A stretch of 64,000 nucleotides of DNA from an uncultured Bacteroides sp. (GTDB taxonomy: Bacteria > Bacteroidota > Bacteroidia > Bacteroidales > Bacteroidaceae): contig CAMAFR010000005.1 of NCBI GenBank assembly GCA_945833835.1, positions 16,869 to 80,868 of the forward strand. The letters are read 5' to 3'. Both the position numbers and the translations under genes were made by a program. Of this stretch, positions 46,278-55,575 are shown one piece after another (the first letter of the stretch is position 1; each line of letters starts with the position of its first letter). The notes under the pieces were generated by a model, which saw nothing but the letters and a program-made list of their open reading frames with translations, ran no database searches and was not told the origin of the DNA.

Positions 46278-46655
46278 ATGCGCATTATCGGAAATTTGTT
46301 GTGGTGGGTTTTCGGAGGACTCGAAGCCGCCATCGGTTATTTTACGGGGAGTCTGGCCCTGGCCGTCACCATCATCGGTATCCCTGTGGCCTTGCAGACC
46401 TTCAAAATCGGGCTTTTGTGTCTGTGGCCTTTTGGGGCCGAAGTGAGGGATACCGCCTGTCCGACGGGCTGTGTCCGCATTCCGCTGAACCTCCTCTGGA
46501 TGCTTTTCGGCGGCCTGTGGGCGTGCCTGATGCACCTGCTGTTTGGCACCTTGCTGTTTCTGACCCTGATTGGTATCCCGTTTGCCCGGCAGCATTTCAA
46601 GATGGCCGGTCTGGCCTTGGCTCCTTTCGGGAAAGAGGTGGAGCTGCATCTGTAA
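46278..46655 (+). CDS. YccF domain membrane protein
   Basis: The 125-residue protein has two similar halves, each with a LLW(W/M)xFGG helix and an IGIP motif (VTIIGIPVALQTFK and LTLIGIPFARQHFKMA), the hallmark of YccF. The two halves each end in a phrase of the type LxPFGxEV. The protein is an inner-membrane component of unknown function. The start at 46278 is one base after the SGNH stop, so the two genes are probably co-transcribed. Confidence 0.93.
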   Translation: MRIIGNLLWWVFGGLEAAIGYFTGSLALAVTIIGIPVALQTFKIGLLCLWPFGAEVRDTACPTGCVRIPLNLLWMLFGGLWACLMHLLFGTLLFLTLIGIPFARQHFKMAGLALAPFGKEVELHL

Positions 46656-46701
46656 CTTGTTTCCTTTCGCTTTGTCAATTCTTAAAATGTAGTAATATCC
46701 T

Positions 46702-48975
46702 ATGTCGCAATTAGCTCCCCTTATCAACGACTTGGCCTTGATTCTGATATTGGCCGGTATCACCACCCTTTTGTTCAAGAAACTGAAACAGCCGTTAGTG
46801 TTGGGCTACATCGTGGCCGGCTTCATGGCCAGCCCTCATTTTGTGTTCACTCCCTCGGTGATAGACACGGCCAATATCCACACGTGGTCCGAGATAGGCG
46901 TCATCTTCCTGTTGTTTGCCCTGGGGTTAGAGTTCAGTTTCAAGAAGCTGGTCAAGGTCGGCGGGTCGGCCGTCATTTCGGCCTGCACCATCATTCTCAG
47001 TATGATTCTGGTGGGGATGTCCGTCGGGTGGCTGTGCGGATGGAAGCAGATGGACTGCATTTACTTGGGCGGTATGTTGGCCATGTCGTCGACCACCATC
47101 ATCTATAAAGCCTACGACGACATGGGGCTCCGCCAGCAGCGTTTTGCCGGACTGGTGCTGAGCATTCTGATTCTGGAAGACATTCTGGCCATCGTGCTCA
47201 TGGTGATGCTCTCCACCATGGCGGTCAGCAAGAACTTCGAGGGGGGCGAGATGGTGTACAGCCTCTCCAAGCTGGTGTTCTTCCTCACGTTGTGGTTCGT
47301 GGTGGGTATCTACCTCATCCCGCTGGTCCTGAAGCGGTGCCGGCGGCTGATGAGTGACGAGACGCTGCTCATCATCTCGCTGGCCTTGTGTTTCGGTATG
47401 GTGGTCTTTGCCGCCGAGGTAGGCTTCTCGCCGGCCTTCGGCGCGTTTGTGATGGGGTCCATCCTGTCGGAGACGGTCGAGTCGGAACACATCGAGAAAC
47501 TGGTGGCTCCGGTGAAAGACCTGTTCGGCGCCATCTTTTTCGTGTCGGTGGGCATGATGGTAGACCCGAACATGATTGTGGAGTACATCGGCCCCATACT
47601 GGCCATCGTGGCGGCCATTGTAGTGGGACAGACGGTGTTCGGCACCTTCGGTGTGCTGCTGTCCGGCCAGCCGCTGAAGATCGCCATGCAGTGTGGCTTC
47701 AGCCTGACCCAGATAGGCGAGTTTGCCTTCATCATCGCCTCCTTGGGGGTCAGCCTGAAGGTGACGAGTGATTTCCTGTATCCCATTGTGGTGGCGGTAT
47801 CCGTCATCACGACGTTCATGACTCCCTACATGATCAGGCTGGCGCTGCCTGCCTACCGGATTGTGGAGCGTTGGCTGCCGGGCCGCTGGCAGCGGCTGCT
47901 GGACAAGTATTCGTCGGGAGGGACCGTTTCGAGCCCTTCGGGCAACTGGCAGAAGCTGATGACGGCCATTGTCCGCATTGTGGTGGTCTATTCGGTGCTG
48001 TCCATTGCCGCCATCGCCATCTGCCTGCACGTCGTGGCTCCGATAGCCATGCAGTTGGGCGATTTCTGGGGCCGGCTGGTAGGGGCGGCCGTGACGGTGC
48101 TGGCCATCGCTCCGTTCCTGCGGGCCATGATGATGAAGAAGAACCATTCGGCAGAGTTCCGTGCGTTGTGGGCCGCCAGCCGGGCCAATTACGCCCCGCT
48201 CATCTCGCTGGTTTTTTTCCGGGTGGTGCTGGCGGTCTTGTTCGTGATGTATGTCATCCAGTCGTTTTTCCCCGCTTCGGCGGCGTTGCTCACGGGGGTG
48301 GCCAGTCTGCTGGTGGCGGGCATGGTCTTCTCGCGTTTCCTCAAGAAGCAGTCCATCGTGTTGGAGCGGACCTTTGTGCAGAACCTGCGCTTCAAGGACA
48401 TGCAGCAGGAATACTTGGGCGAGAAGCGGCCCGAATATGCCGGCCACCTGCTGGACCGCGATTTGCATCTGTCAGACTTTTTGATACCTGCCGATTCGCT
48501 GTGGGCCGGCAAGACGTTACGTGAACTGAATTTCGGACGGGAGTATGGCGTGCATGTGGCGTCGGTCATCCGTGGCCATCACCGCATCAATATCCCCGGC
48601 GGGGACAACCGCATCTACCCGAACGACACCCTGCAGATTATCGGGACGGACGAGCAGCTGTCGGCCTTTGCCGCCTGTGCGCAGCAGGTGGCGGAAGGCT
48701 TTATCGACGAAGACTATGCCCGCCATGAGATGCGGCTCAAGCAGCTGGCGGTAGAGGCCACGTCGGTGTTCGAGGGGAAGAGCATTCTGGCGGCGGGTAT
48801 CCGCAACGATTACCATTGTCTGGTGGTGGGAGTGGAGTCGGCGGGCGACGGCTCGCTGCACGCGCCGGATGTCTATGCCCCCTTGTGTGCGGGCGACGTG
48901 TTGTGGGTGGTGGGCGAAGAGGAGCATCTCGCTCGGTTGTCGGTGGCCGGTGGGGCGGCCCGTCCGGTAGCCTGA
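46702..48975 (+). CDS. CPA2 monovalent cation/proton antiporter, KefB-like
   Basis: The 757-residue protein has a 12-13 helix Na/H-exchanger domain (about 1-390) with LGYIVAGFMASP and FLLFALGLEFSF, then additional helices (about 430-570). Two C-terminal TrkA-C-like regulatory domains follow, around 590-660 (IYPNDTLQIIGTDEQL) and 675-745 (LCAGDVLWVVGEEEHL). I do not see a nucleotide-binding RCK-N (GxGxxG) domain, so regulation differs from glutathione-gated KefC. It probably exports K+ or Na+ for pH homeostasis. It follows the YccF gene by 46 bp. Confidence 0.92.
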   Translation: MSQLAPLINDLALILILAGITTLLFKKLKQPLVLGYIVAGFMASPHFVFTPSVIDTANIHTWSEIGVIFLLFALGLEFSFKKLVKVGGSAVISACTIILSMILVGMSVGWLCGWKQMDCIYLGGMLAMSSTTIIYKAYDDMGLRQQRFAGLVLSILILEDILAIVLMVMLSTMAVSKNFEGGEMVYSLSKLVFFLTLWFVVGIYLIPLVLKRCRRLMSDETLLIISLALCFGMVVFAAEVGFSPAFGAFVMGSILSETVESEHIEKLVAPVKDLFGAIFFVSVGMMVDPNMIVEYIGPILAIVAAIVVGQTVFGTFGVLLSGQPLKIAMQCGFSLTQIGEFAFIIASLGVSLKVTSDFLYPIVVAVSVITTFMTPYMIRLALPAYRIVERWLPGRWQRLLDKYSSGGTVSSPSGNWQKLMTAIVRIVVVYSVLSIAAIAICLHVVAPIAMQLGDFWGRLVGAAVTVLAIAPFLRAMMMKKNHSAEFRALWAASRANYAPLISLVFFRVVLAVLFVMYVIQSFFPASAALLTGVASLLVAGMVFSRFLKKQSIVLERTFVQNLRFKDMQQEYLGEKRPEYAGHLLDRDLHLSDFLIPADSLWAGKTLRELNFGREYGVHVASVIRGHHRINIPGGDNRIYPNDTLQIIGTDEQLSAFAACAQQVAEGFIDEDYARHEMRLKQLAVEATSVFEGKSILAAGIRNDYHCLVVGVESAGDGSLHAPDVYAPLCAGDVLWVVGEEEHLARLSVAGGAARPVA

Positions 48976-48991
48976 CGGGCCTTTCCCAGGC

Positions 48992-49426
48992 TCAGATGTC
49001 TTCTTCTACCTCGCGCTCGTCGTCGAAGTCGAAGTCAAATTCTTCGGCATATCCCGGCAGGAAGAACTCGTCCAGGTCGCGGCGTTCCTTCTTGGTAGGC
49101 CGTCCGGTACCTTTGGCACGGTTGACGAATCCGCTGATTTTGTTCATCTCCAGCAGTTCGTATTGGTCGGGGGTGGTGACGTTCTCCATGATGTCGGGCA
49201 CCAGTTTGGCGCCTACCCTTTTCTCGATAGCCTGCAGCACCTTGAACGAATAGGTCACCGGTGGTTTGCGCACCTGGACGGTGTCGCCGGGCTTTACGGT
49301 ACGTGCCGGCTTGGCCAGTGCGCCGTTGATGCTGATGCGTCCTTTCTTGCAGGCTTCGGCGGCCACGGTGCGTGTCTTGAAGATACGGGCCGCCCACATC
49401 CATTTGTCTATTCTTGCTTCTGCCAT
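48992..49426 (-). CDS. S4-domain RNA-binding protein, Hsp15/HslR-like
   Basis: The 144-residue protein begins with a classic S4 domain: RIDKWMWAARIFKTRTVAAEACKKGRI and KPARTVKPGDTVQV in sequence. Its C terminus is acidic (DFDFDDEREVEEDI). Hsp15 recycles stalled 50S subunits carrying peptidyl-tRNA in E. coli, which would fit the neighbouring pth gene 10 bp away. It is the last gene of the leftward L25-pth-S4 cluster. Confidence 0.93.
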   Translation of the reverse strand: MAEARIDKWMWAARIFKTRTVAAEACKKGRISINGALAKPARTVKPGDTVQVRKPPVTYSFKVLQAIEKRVGAKLVPDIMENVTTPDQYELLEMNKISGFVNRAKGTGRPTKKERRDLDEFFLPGYAEEFDFDFDDEREVEEDI

Positions 49427-49436
49427 ATAGGGGTTG

Positions 49437-50000
49437 TCATTTGTTGTTATACTGGTTCATGGTGATGTTCAGTCCGGCCAGACAGAAACTTTTCACGATT
49501 TCGCCGGCCAGTTCCAGCCGTTCGGGCATGGCCTGGCGGTCGTCCTCGCCGAAGTTGCCCAGCACGTAGTCAATCTGTCCGCCGCGGGGGAAGTCGTTGC
49601 CTATCCCGAAACGGAGGCGTGCGTAGGCCTGTGTGCCCAGTGTGGCGGCAATGTGTTTCAGTCCGTTGTGTCCGGCGTCGCTGCCTTTGCCTTTCAGGCG
49701 GAGCTGTCCGAAGGGGAGGGCGAGGTCGTCCACCACCACCAGCACGTTCTCCAGCGGAATCTTTTCCTGCTGCATCCAGTAGCGGACGGCGTTGCCGCTG
49801 AGGTTCATGTACGTGGATGGCTTGAGCAGCAGCAGCTGTCGTCCTTTCACGGAAAGGGTGGCGGTGGCTCCGTAGCGGCCGTCTTTAAAAACAATATTGG
49901 ACGCCTTAGCGAGGGCGTCCAATACCATAAATCCTATGTTGTGGCGGGTGTTGCGGTATTCGTCACCGATGTTACCCAGCCCTACAATCAAATATTTCAT
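49437..50000 (-). CDS. pth: Peptidyl-tRNA hydrolase
   Basis: Pth frees tRNA from prematurely released peptidyl-tRNAs. The 187-residue protein starts [21 protein letters not shown] with the catalytic His, followed by [16 protein letters not shown] and [16 protein letters not shown], then [12 protein letters not shown]. All active-site residues (Asn, His, Asp) are present. It is sandwiched between the L25 and S4 genes and is 42 bp downstream of L25, a frequent order in bacteria (rplY-pth). Confidence 0.97.
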   Translation of the reverse strand: MKYLIVGLGNIGDEYRNTRHNIGFMVLDALAKASNIVFKDGRYGATATLSVKGRQLLLLKPSTYMNLSGNAVRYWMQQEKIPLENVLVVVDDLALPFGQLRLKGKGSDAGHNGLKHIAATLGTQAYARLRFGIGNDFPRGGQIDYVLGNFGEDDRQAMPERLELAGEIVKSFCLAGLNITMNQYNNK

Positions 50001-50042
50001 TGACGGATTCTGTTGTGTGTGGCTGATGGTTCAGAAAACGGG

Positions 50043-50639
50043 TTATTTTCCGGCGGCAGCCTGAGCGCCACGGGCGGCACGGGTCAGTTTGACAGCGCAA
50101 ACCACGGCTTCTTTTGCGTTCAGCAGTTCCAGTCCTTCGTAGCTCAGTTCGCCCACCTTGATGGTCTTGCCCAGACCGAGGTTGGTGACGTTGATGACCA
50201 GACGTTCGGGGATATCGTTGTAGAGGGCCTTCACTTTCAGCTTGCGGATCTGCAGTGCCAGCTTACCACCGGCCTTCACACCTTCTGCCAGGCCTTCCAT
50301 CTGTACGGGAACTTCCATCACGATAGGATTGCTTTCGTTGATCTGGAGGAAGTCTACGTGCAGGATGGCGTCTGTCACGGGGTGGAACTGGATGTCCTTC
50401 ATGATGGCGTTCACTACGGTGCCGTCGATGTTCAGGTCAACCACATAGATGTGCGGAGTGTAGACCAGTTTGCGCAGGCCGTCGGTCGTTACGCTGAAGT
50501 GGGTGGCTACCGGCTTGCCGTTTTCGTCTTTCTGCATTCCGTACAATACGCAGGGTACGCTGTTGGCCTTGCGCAGGGCTGCTGTGGCCTTCTTTCCAGT
50601 GGCGGTTCTTGCTGAACCTACGATTTCAATTGATTTCAT
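50043..50639 (-). CDS. rplY: 50S ribosomal protein L25 / general stress protein Ctc
   Basis: The 198-residue protein is the long form, with an N-terminal L25 domain binding 5S rRNA (KSIEIVGSARTATGKKATA, VPCVLYGMQK) and a C-terminal beta domain characteristic of Ctc/TL5, ending in Ala-rich residues. Transcription starts from the promoter at 50754-50785 and continues into pth. The leader of about 100 nt contains no gene that I can see. Confidence 0.96.
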   Translation of the reverse strand: MKSIEIVGSARTATGKKATAALRKANSVPCVLYGMQKDENGKPVATHFSVTTDGLRKLVYTPHIYVVDLNIDGTVVNAIMKDIQFHPVTDAILHVDFLQINESNPIVMEVPVQMEGLAEGVKAGGKLALQIRKLKVKALYNDIPERLVINVTNLGLGKTIKVGELSYEGLELLNAKEAVVCAVKLTRAARGAQAAAGK

Positions 50640-50753
50640 TGTTCGATAAATTTTTTGTGTTACTCTAAATTAAGTTGAATGTTTGGGTTGCTTAATTCAC
50701 CATCACACGATGTGGCATGACTGCTCCATACGCAGCGGCTTGAAAAAGCGGTG

Positions 50754-50785
50754 CAAAGGTAGTGCTTTCTGCCGGAACTGCCAAA
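50754..50785 (-). promoter_or_regulatory. Promoter of rplY-pth
   Basis: Leftward TACCTTTG (50754-50761) and TTTG (50782-50785) are 20 bp apart. It begins right after the DUF3276 gene stop at 50795. Confidence 0.7.
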
Positions 50786-50794
50786 TGTTTTGGC

Positions 50795-51154
50795 TTAGAA
50801 ATCAATGTCGATGTTAATTTCGTCGGTATGCAGCGGTGCCTGTCCGTCTTCTTCGGGTGCGTCGGCGGGGAAGGGGGCCCGATGGCTTTCGATGAACTGC
50901 ATGGCCTCTTCCATTCCGTGCATGAACTTGCCGAAGTCTTCCTGATACAGGAAAATCTTGTGTTTCTCAAAGAAGGCCTTCGATTCATCGCCGTCGGGGA
51001 CAATCTTCTTGCTTTCAGTGATGGAGATGAACATATCGTCACGCCTGTTCTTCTTCACGTCCAGATAATAGATCCGTTTGCCGGCCTTGATGGTCCTCGA
51101 AAAGACAATCTCCTTGTCAGTCTCCGCATTGGTCTTTTTCTTTGAATCTTCCAT
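50795..51154 (-). CDS. DUF3276 family protein, PUR-alpha-like nucleic-acid-binding
   Basis: The 119-residue protein carries a PUR-like domain, with EIVFSRTIKAGKRIYYLDVKK, DDMFISITESKK and FLYQEDFGKFMHGMEEAMQF. The small bacterial PUR proteins bind single-stranded nucleic acid, and in spirochaetes they act as RNA/DNA regulators. Bacteroidetes members (DUF3276) are widespread but uncharacterised to my knowledge. It is flanked by rplY and divergent from nusB. The acidic ends are probably flexible. Confidence 0.9.
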   Translation of the reverse strand: MEDSKKKTNAETDKEIVFSRTIKAGKRIYYLDVKKNRRDDMFISITESKKIVPDGDESKAFFEKHKIFLYQEDFGKFMHGMEEAMQFIESHRAPFPADAPEEDGQAPLHTDEINIDIDF

Positions 51155-51278
51155 ACACTAACTGTCTTTAAAGCTGAGTTTGGGGTCAAAATTGAGGAAA
51201 CTTTTGCAAATCTCCAAAGAAACCGCTTTCAAAAATGGGCCTTGAAGACCAAAAAAACAAAAAAAGCGACTTTCTTCG

Positions 51279-51308
51279 TTGGGGATTGTGGGATTTTCGT
51301 TATTTTTG
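51279..51308 (+). promoter_or_regulatory. Promoter of nusB operon
   Basis: TTG (51279-51281) and TATTTTTG (51301-51308), spacer 19 bp, end 25 bp before the nusB ATG. Confidence 0.65.
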
Positions 51309-51333
51309 CACCGAAATTATCATTTAACTGTAT

Positions 51334-52260
51334 ATGATTAACAGAGTTCTTATTCGTCTTAAGATAGTTCAGATAATCTACGCTTATTATCAGAACGGTG
51401 GCAAAAACCTGGATACTGCTGAAAAGGAACTGTTCTTCAGCCTGTCCAAGGCGTATGATCTGTACAACTATCTCTTGCTTTTGATGGTAGCGGTCACCAC
51501 GTATGTCAGCAAGCGGCTGGATGCGGCCAAACACAAGCTGGCGCCTACCAAAGAAGACTTATGCCCTAATACAAAATTCGTCGACAATCAGTTCATCGCG
51601 CAGCTGGCGGCCAACAAGCAGCTCAAGGAGTTTGCCGAGACGCAGAAGAAGACCTGGGAGAACGACACGGACTGTGTCAAGAACCTGGCCGAGCAGATTA
51701 TGCAGAGCGATATATATAAGGAATATATGGAGGCGGAGACCACCTCGTATGAGGAGGACCGCGAGTTCTGGCGCAAGATATACAAGAAGATTGTCTTCAA
51801 CAATGCGGCGATTGACGAGGTGCTCGAAGACCAGAGCCTGTATTGGAACGACGACAAGGAAATCGTGGACACCTTCGTGCTGAAGACCATCAAGCGCTTC
51901 GACCCCAAGAACGGCGACCGGCAGGAGCTGCTGCCCGAGTTCAAGGACGAGGACGACAAGGACTTTGCCCGCCGCCTCTTCCGCCGTGCCATCCTGAATG
52001 CCGACTATTACCGTCACCTCATCAGCCAGAACTCGCGCAACTGGGACCTGAACCGCGTGGCTGTGATGGATGTCATCATCATGCAGATAGCCCTGGCCGA
52101 AATCCTGAGCTTCCCCAATATCCCGGTCAACGTGTCGCTCAACGAGTATGTGGAGATAGCCAAGCTGTACAGCACGCCCAAGAGCGGCGCCTTCATCAAC
52201 GGCACGCTGGACGGCATCGTGAAGCAGCTCAAGCAGGAGAGCAAGCTGACGAAGGAATGA
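51334..52260 (+). CDS. nusB: Transcription antitermination factor NusB
   Basis: NusB binds boxA RNA with NusE (S10) and keeps rRNA transcription processive. At 308 residues it is about twice the usual length. The canonical NusB fold is the C-terminal part (RRLFRRAILNADYYRHLISQ, VMDVIIMQIALAEILSFPNIP, LNEYVEIAKLYSTPKSGAFI). The N-terminal 150 residues (INRVLIRLKIVQIIYAYYQ...) are an extension typical of Bacteroidetes. It heads a run with yajC, a YbbR-like gene and coaE. Confidence 0.94.
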   Translation: MINRVLIRLKIVQIIYAYYQNGGKNLDTAEKELFFSLSKAYDLYNYLLLLMVAVTTYVSKRLDAAKHKLAPTKEDLCPNTKFVDNQFIAQLAANKQLKEFAETQKKTWENDTDCVKNLAEQIMQSDIYKEYMEAETTSYEEDREFWRKIYKKIVFNNAAIDEVLEDQSLYWNDDKEIVDTFVLKTIKRFDPKNGDRQELLPEFKDEDDKDFARRLFRRAILNADYYRHLISQNSRNWDLNRVAVMDVIIMQIALAEILSFPNIPVNVSLNEYVEIAKLYSTPKSGAFINGTLDGIVKQLKQESKLTKE

Positions 52261-52310
52261 GCAGATAAAGACCTCATATCAATAAACATCAAAAAAAACT
52301 TAGCGTAAAA

Positions 52311-52616
52311 ATGAATTTGTTATTTGTCGTATTGCAGGCCCAGCAGGGAGACTATTCCTTCCTGATCATGATGGTGGCCATCTTTGCCATTATGTATTTC
52401 TTTATGATCCGTCCGCAGAACAAGAAGCAGAAGGAAATCGCCAACTTCCGCAAGAATCTGGAGGTGGGACAGTCGGTCATCACTGCCGGAGGCATCTACG
52501 GAAAAGTGAAGGAGATAGCAGACAATGCCGTGGTGGTGGAAATCACGGCCGGCGTCAAGATCAAGGTGGACCGCAACTCCATCTTTGCCGACGCACCCTC
52601 TCAGGCCAACAAGTAA
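52311..52616 (+). CDS. yajC: Preprotein translocase subunit YajC
   Basis: The 101-residue protein has one transmembrane helix (about 15-33), then the YajC signature FFMIRPQNKKQKEIANFRKNL and VITAGGIYGKVKEI. It joins SecDF to the translocon. Located between nusB and a YbbR-like gene, 50 bp after nusB, in the usual Bacteroidetes order. Confidence 0.96.
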   Translation: MNLLFVVLQAQQGDYSFLIMMVAIFAIMYFFMIRPQNKKQKEIANFRKNLEVGQSVITAGGIYGKVKEIADNAVVVEITAGVKIKVDRNSIFADAPSQANK

Positions 52617-52631
52617 CCAACAGCGGATGAA

Positions 52632-53651
52632 ATGTTCGACGTAGCGATCATACGACGATATATTCAACTCGTTTGGAAAAAAATCAGATTTTTCTTGCTC
52701 AGCGAACGGTGCAAGGAAGCTCTGGTTTTTTTGTTTTTTGTCCTGGTGTCGTTCGGCTTCTGGATGCTCAACACCCTGGATGAGGTCTACAAGACCGACT
52801 TCAAGATGCCGGTCCGCCTCAAGGGAGTGCCCAAGGAAGTGGTGCTGACCTCCGACTTCCCCGAGGATGTGCAGGTCAGTGTGGAGGACCGGGGCACCGT
52901 CTTGCTCAACTACATGCTGGGACGCACGTTCTATCCGGTGTCGTTCGATTTTGACGACTATGACAAGGCCGACCACCATCTGCGCATCCCGTCGGCCGAG
53001 CTGCAGAAACGCATTTCCGCCCAGTTGAACGTCAGCACCAAGCTGCTCTCCGTCCGTCCGGACACGCTCGACATCATCTTTGCCCGCGGGCAGGCCCGGA
53101 AGCTGCCGGTGCGCCTGAACGGAGAGCTCGTGGCAGGCCGGCAGTATTACGTCTCGCAGGTGCGCTTCTCGCCCGATTCGGTGGTGGCCTATGCCCCGCA
53201 GGAGGTGCTCGACACGCTCACGGCGGCCTATACCAGGCCGGTGAGGCTGGAGCAGCTGACCGACACGCTCCACATGCGGCTGCAGCTGCAACCGTCGGTG
53301 GGGGCCAAGTTCGTGCCTTCCTTCACCGACATGGAGGTGTGTGTGGACATGTTTTCCGAGAAGACGGTCGAGGTGTCCATCACAGGCATCAATTTCCCGG
53401 CCGGCAGGATGCTGCGCACCTTCCCCTCGAAGGTGCAGGTGACCTTCCAGGTGGGGCTGAAGCGTTTCAAGTCTGTCTCGGCGGCCGACTTCTTCATCGG
53501 GGTGACCTACGAGGATGTGCTCCGCAACAAAGACGGCAAGCTGCCGCTCTCGCTGAAATCCTCGCCCGCCTACGTCAGCCATATCCGCATCGCCCCGGCG
53601 GCGGTGGAATACCTCATCGAGCGTCAGGCGGTGGAGGAAGAGGAGGAATGA
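52632..53651 (+). CDS. YbbR-like domain protein
   Basis: The 339-residue protein has one N-terminal membrane helix (about 29-47), then repeated YbbR-like beta modules (about 55-310). YbbR (CdaR) domains elsewhere modulate diadenylate cyclases. No cyclase gene lies adjacent here, so this role is not assured. It starts 15 bp after yajC and ends 4 bp before coaE, so it is co-transcribed. The C terminus is acidic (EEEEE). Confidence 0.85.
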   Translation: MFDVAIIRRYIQLVWKKIRFFLLSERCKEALVFLFFVLVSFGFWMLNTLDEVYKTDFKMPVRLKGVPKEVVLTSDFPEDVQVSVEDRGTVLLNYMLGRTFYPVSFDFDDYDKADHHLRIPSAELQKRISAQLNVSTKLLSVRPDTLDIIFARGQARKLPVRLNGELVAGRQYYVSQVRFSPDSVVAYAPQEVLDTLTAAYTRPVRLEQLTDTLHMRLQLQPSVGAKFVPSFTDMEVCVDMFSEKTVEVSITGINFPAGRMLRTFPSKVQVTFQVGLKRFKSVSAADFFIGVTYEDVLRNKDGKLPLSLKSSPAYVSHIRIAPAAVEYLIERQAVEEEEE

Positions 53652-53655
53652 GCCG

Positions 53656-54252
53656 ATGATGAAGTTGGGCATTACCGGTGGTATCGGGAGCGGAAAGTCG
53701 TATGTGTCGCGGCTGCTGGAGCGGAGGGGGATACCGGTCTACGACACCGATGCGGCCGCCAAGCGGCTCATGGTGGAGCATCCGTCCGTGCGCAGGGAGC
53801 TCACGGCACTGCTGGGAGCGGAGGCCTACCTGCCCGACGGGACGCTCAACCGCCCCTTGCTGGCCCGCTGCGTGTTCTCTTCGGCCGTGTGCCGGGCCCG
53901 TGTCAATGCCATTGTCCATCCGCGGGTGCGCGAGGACTTCGCCCGATGGGTGGCGGCTGGTGCGTCCGGCAGTGGGGTGGTGGCCATGGAGTGCGCCATC
54001 CTCTACGAGGCGCATTTCGAGACCGAGGTCGATAAGGTGCTGGTGGTCAGCGCGCCGGCCGAGGTGCGTATGCGTCGGGTCATGGAGCGCGACGGAGCCA
54101 CCGAGGCGCAGGTGAAGGGCCGTATGGCGGCCCAGATGGACGAGGACGAGCGGTGCGCACGGGCAGACGGCGTGGTGCTGAACGACGGATGTGCGGATGT
54201 GGAGGCCCAGCTGGAGGCCTGGATTGCCGCTTTCGGCGGCAGAAAAGACTGA
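53656..54252 (+). CDS. coaE: Dephospho-CoA kinase
   Basis: CoaE makes the last step of coenzyme A synthesis. The 198-residue protein has a Walker A GITGGIGSGKSYV (about 5-17), DTDAAAKRLM near residue 31 and the LID-like arginine segment RVMERDGATEAQVKGRM with C-terminal VLNDG. An ATG at 53659 is the alternative start. It is the last gene of the nusB cluster. Confidence 0.96.
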   Translation: MMKLGITGGIGSGKSYVSRLLERRGIPVYDTDAAAKRLMVEHPSVRRELTALLGAEAYLPDGTLNRPLLARCVFSSAVCRARVNAIVHPRVREDFARWVAAGASGSGVVAMECAILYEAHFETEVDKVLVVSAPAEVRMRRVMERDGATEAQVKGRMAAQMDEDERCARADGVVLNDGCADVEAQLEAWIAAFGGRKD

Positions 54253-54258
54253 CAGAAG

Positions 54259-54290
54259 TTTGTGTATCTCGTCCGCTCGTTGTACATTTG
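54259..54290 (+). promoter_or_regulatory. Promoter of the DUF5606 gene
   Basis: TTTG (54259-54262) and TACATTTG (54283-54290) are separated by 20 bp and lead to an ATG at 54355. It separates the DUF5606 gene from coaE. Confidence 0.7.
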
Positions 54291-54354
54291 CAGGACCGGT
54301 TGTCGGTATGAAGACGTAAACAATATCAATAATAAAACAAAAACAGTAACAGTT

Positions 54355-54789
54355 ATGTTGAAGACTATTTTGGCAATCTCGGGCAAGCCGGGATTGTATA
54401 AGCTGATTTCTCAGGCTAAAAATATGCTGGTGGTTGAATCGGTGGCCGACAAGAAGCGTATGCCGTGCTATGCCAGCGAGAAAGTCATTTCCTTGGGCGA
54501 CATTGCCATGTACACGGATGCCGAAGAGATTCCGTTGGCCCAGGTGCTCGACGCGGTGAAGAAGAAGGAAAACGGCGCTGTGGCCGCTCTGGACTACCGG
54601 AAGGCTGCTGCCGAAGACCTGCATGCCTTTATGGCCGAGGTGCTGCCCAACTATGACCGCGACCGGGTGCATACCAGTGACATCAAGAAGCTCATCCAGT
54701 GGTACAACCTGCTGGTGGCTGGCGGCATCACCGAGTTTGTGGCCCCTGCCGAAGAGGCTGCCCCTGCCGAAGAAGCTCCCGCCGAGTGA
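54355..54789 (+). CDS. DUF5606 family protein
   Basis: The 144-residue protein starts MLKTILAISGKPGLYKLISQ, which is the DUF5606 hallmark, followed by MLVVESV and a helical segment (PNYDRDRVHTSDIKKLIQWY). It ends in a short imperfect repeat of APAEEA units, a flexible acidic tail. The family is confined, as far as I know, to Bacteroidetes and lacks a known function. It is monocistronic, with its own promoter and terminator. Confidence 0.88.
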   Translation: MLKTILAISGKPGLYKLISQAKNMLVVESVADKKRMPCYASEKVISLGDIAMYTDAEEIPLAQVLDAVKKKENGAVAALDYRKAAAEDLHAFMAEVLPNYDRDRVHTSDIKKLIQWYNLLVAGGITEFVAPAEEAAPAEEAPAE

Positions 54790-54819
54790 CGGCTGTTTTT
54801 GAGTAGGGACAAAAAAAAG

Positions 54820-54862
54820 CGGAAGGCGTATCCACCACGCGCGGTGGTCAGTACGCCTTCCG
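54820..54862. terminator. Bidirectional terminator, DUF5606 gene / rpmA
   Basis: Stem arms CGGAAGGCGTA (54820-54830) and TACGCCTTCCG (54852-54862) enclose a second GC hairpin. A-run before (54811-54818) and T-run after (54863-54867) allow termination on both strands. Confidence 0.88.
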
Positions 54863-54887
54863 TTTTTCTTTGGATTGTCGTCGTGGT

Positions 54888-55148
54888 TTATGCTTCGGCG
54901 GGAACTACAGAAACATAGCTTCTGTTTTCGCGTCCCTTCTTGAAGCATACGGTACCGTCGATCAATGCGTAAAGTGTATGGTCGGAACCCATACCTACGT
55001 TTTCACCCGGATTGTGAACGGTTCCTCTCTGACGGACAATGATGTTGCCGGCCTTGCAGGCTGCACCACCGAAGATCTTTACGCCTAATCTCTTGCTAGC
55101 TGATTCACGGCCGTTCTTAGAACTACCTACACCTTTTTTATGTGCCAT
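54888..55148 (-). CDS. rpmA: 50S ribosomal protein L27
   Basis: The 86-residue protein begins [22 protein letters not shown] and contains [10 protein letters not shown], then [13 protein letters not shown], all L27 hallmarks. It follows rplU by 23 bp in the usual rplU-rpmA pair. No cleavable N-terminal extension is present. Confidence 0.98.
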   Translation of the reverse strand: MAHKKGVGSSKNGRESASKRLGVKIFGGAACKAGNIIVRQRGTVHNPGENVGMGSDHTLYALIDGTVCFKKGRENRSYVSVVPAEA

Positions 55149-55171
55149 TTTCTTCTACTTTTTTTAAATGA

Positions 55172-55489
55172 TTAAGCAATAACTTGTTTGATGGTCAGTT
55201 CAGTAAACTGCTGACGGTGGCCGTTCAGTTTCTTGTAGCCTTTTCTTCTCTTCTTGTGGAATACCAGCACCTTCTTGCCTTTTACCAGATGAGAGGCGAT
55301 TTCGCATACCACTTTCGCACCTTCTACGACGGGTGCGCCTACTGTCACTGCACCGTTGTTGTCTACCAACAGCACCTTGTCAAACTCAACAGTCGCACCG
55401 TTTTCAGCGTTCTGGATGTGCTGAACGAACAATTTCTTGCCTTCTTCGGCTTTGAACTGCTGACCGTTAATTTCTACGATTACGTACAT
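55172..55489 (-). CDS. rplU: 50S ribosomal protein L21
   Basis: The 105-residue protein starts [20 protein letters not shown] and ends with the conserved [20 protein letters not shown]. It is transcribed with rpmA from the promoter at 55576-55606. Confidence 0.98.
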   Translation of the reverse strand: MYVIVEINGQQFKAEEGKKLFVQHIQNAENGATVEFDKVLLVDNNGAVTVGAPVVEGAKVVCEIASHLVKGKKVLVFHKKRRKGYKKLNGHRQQFTELTIKQVIA

Positions 55490-55575
55490 TTTAAATATGG
55501 ATTAAACGGGTTTCTTCCGCAAGGTGAGCCATACCCTCTGGCTGCTTTTTTACCTCCACGGATTCAAATCGGCTG

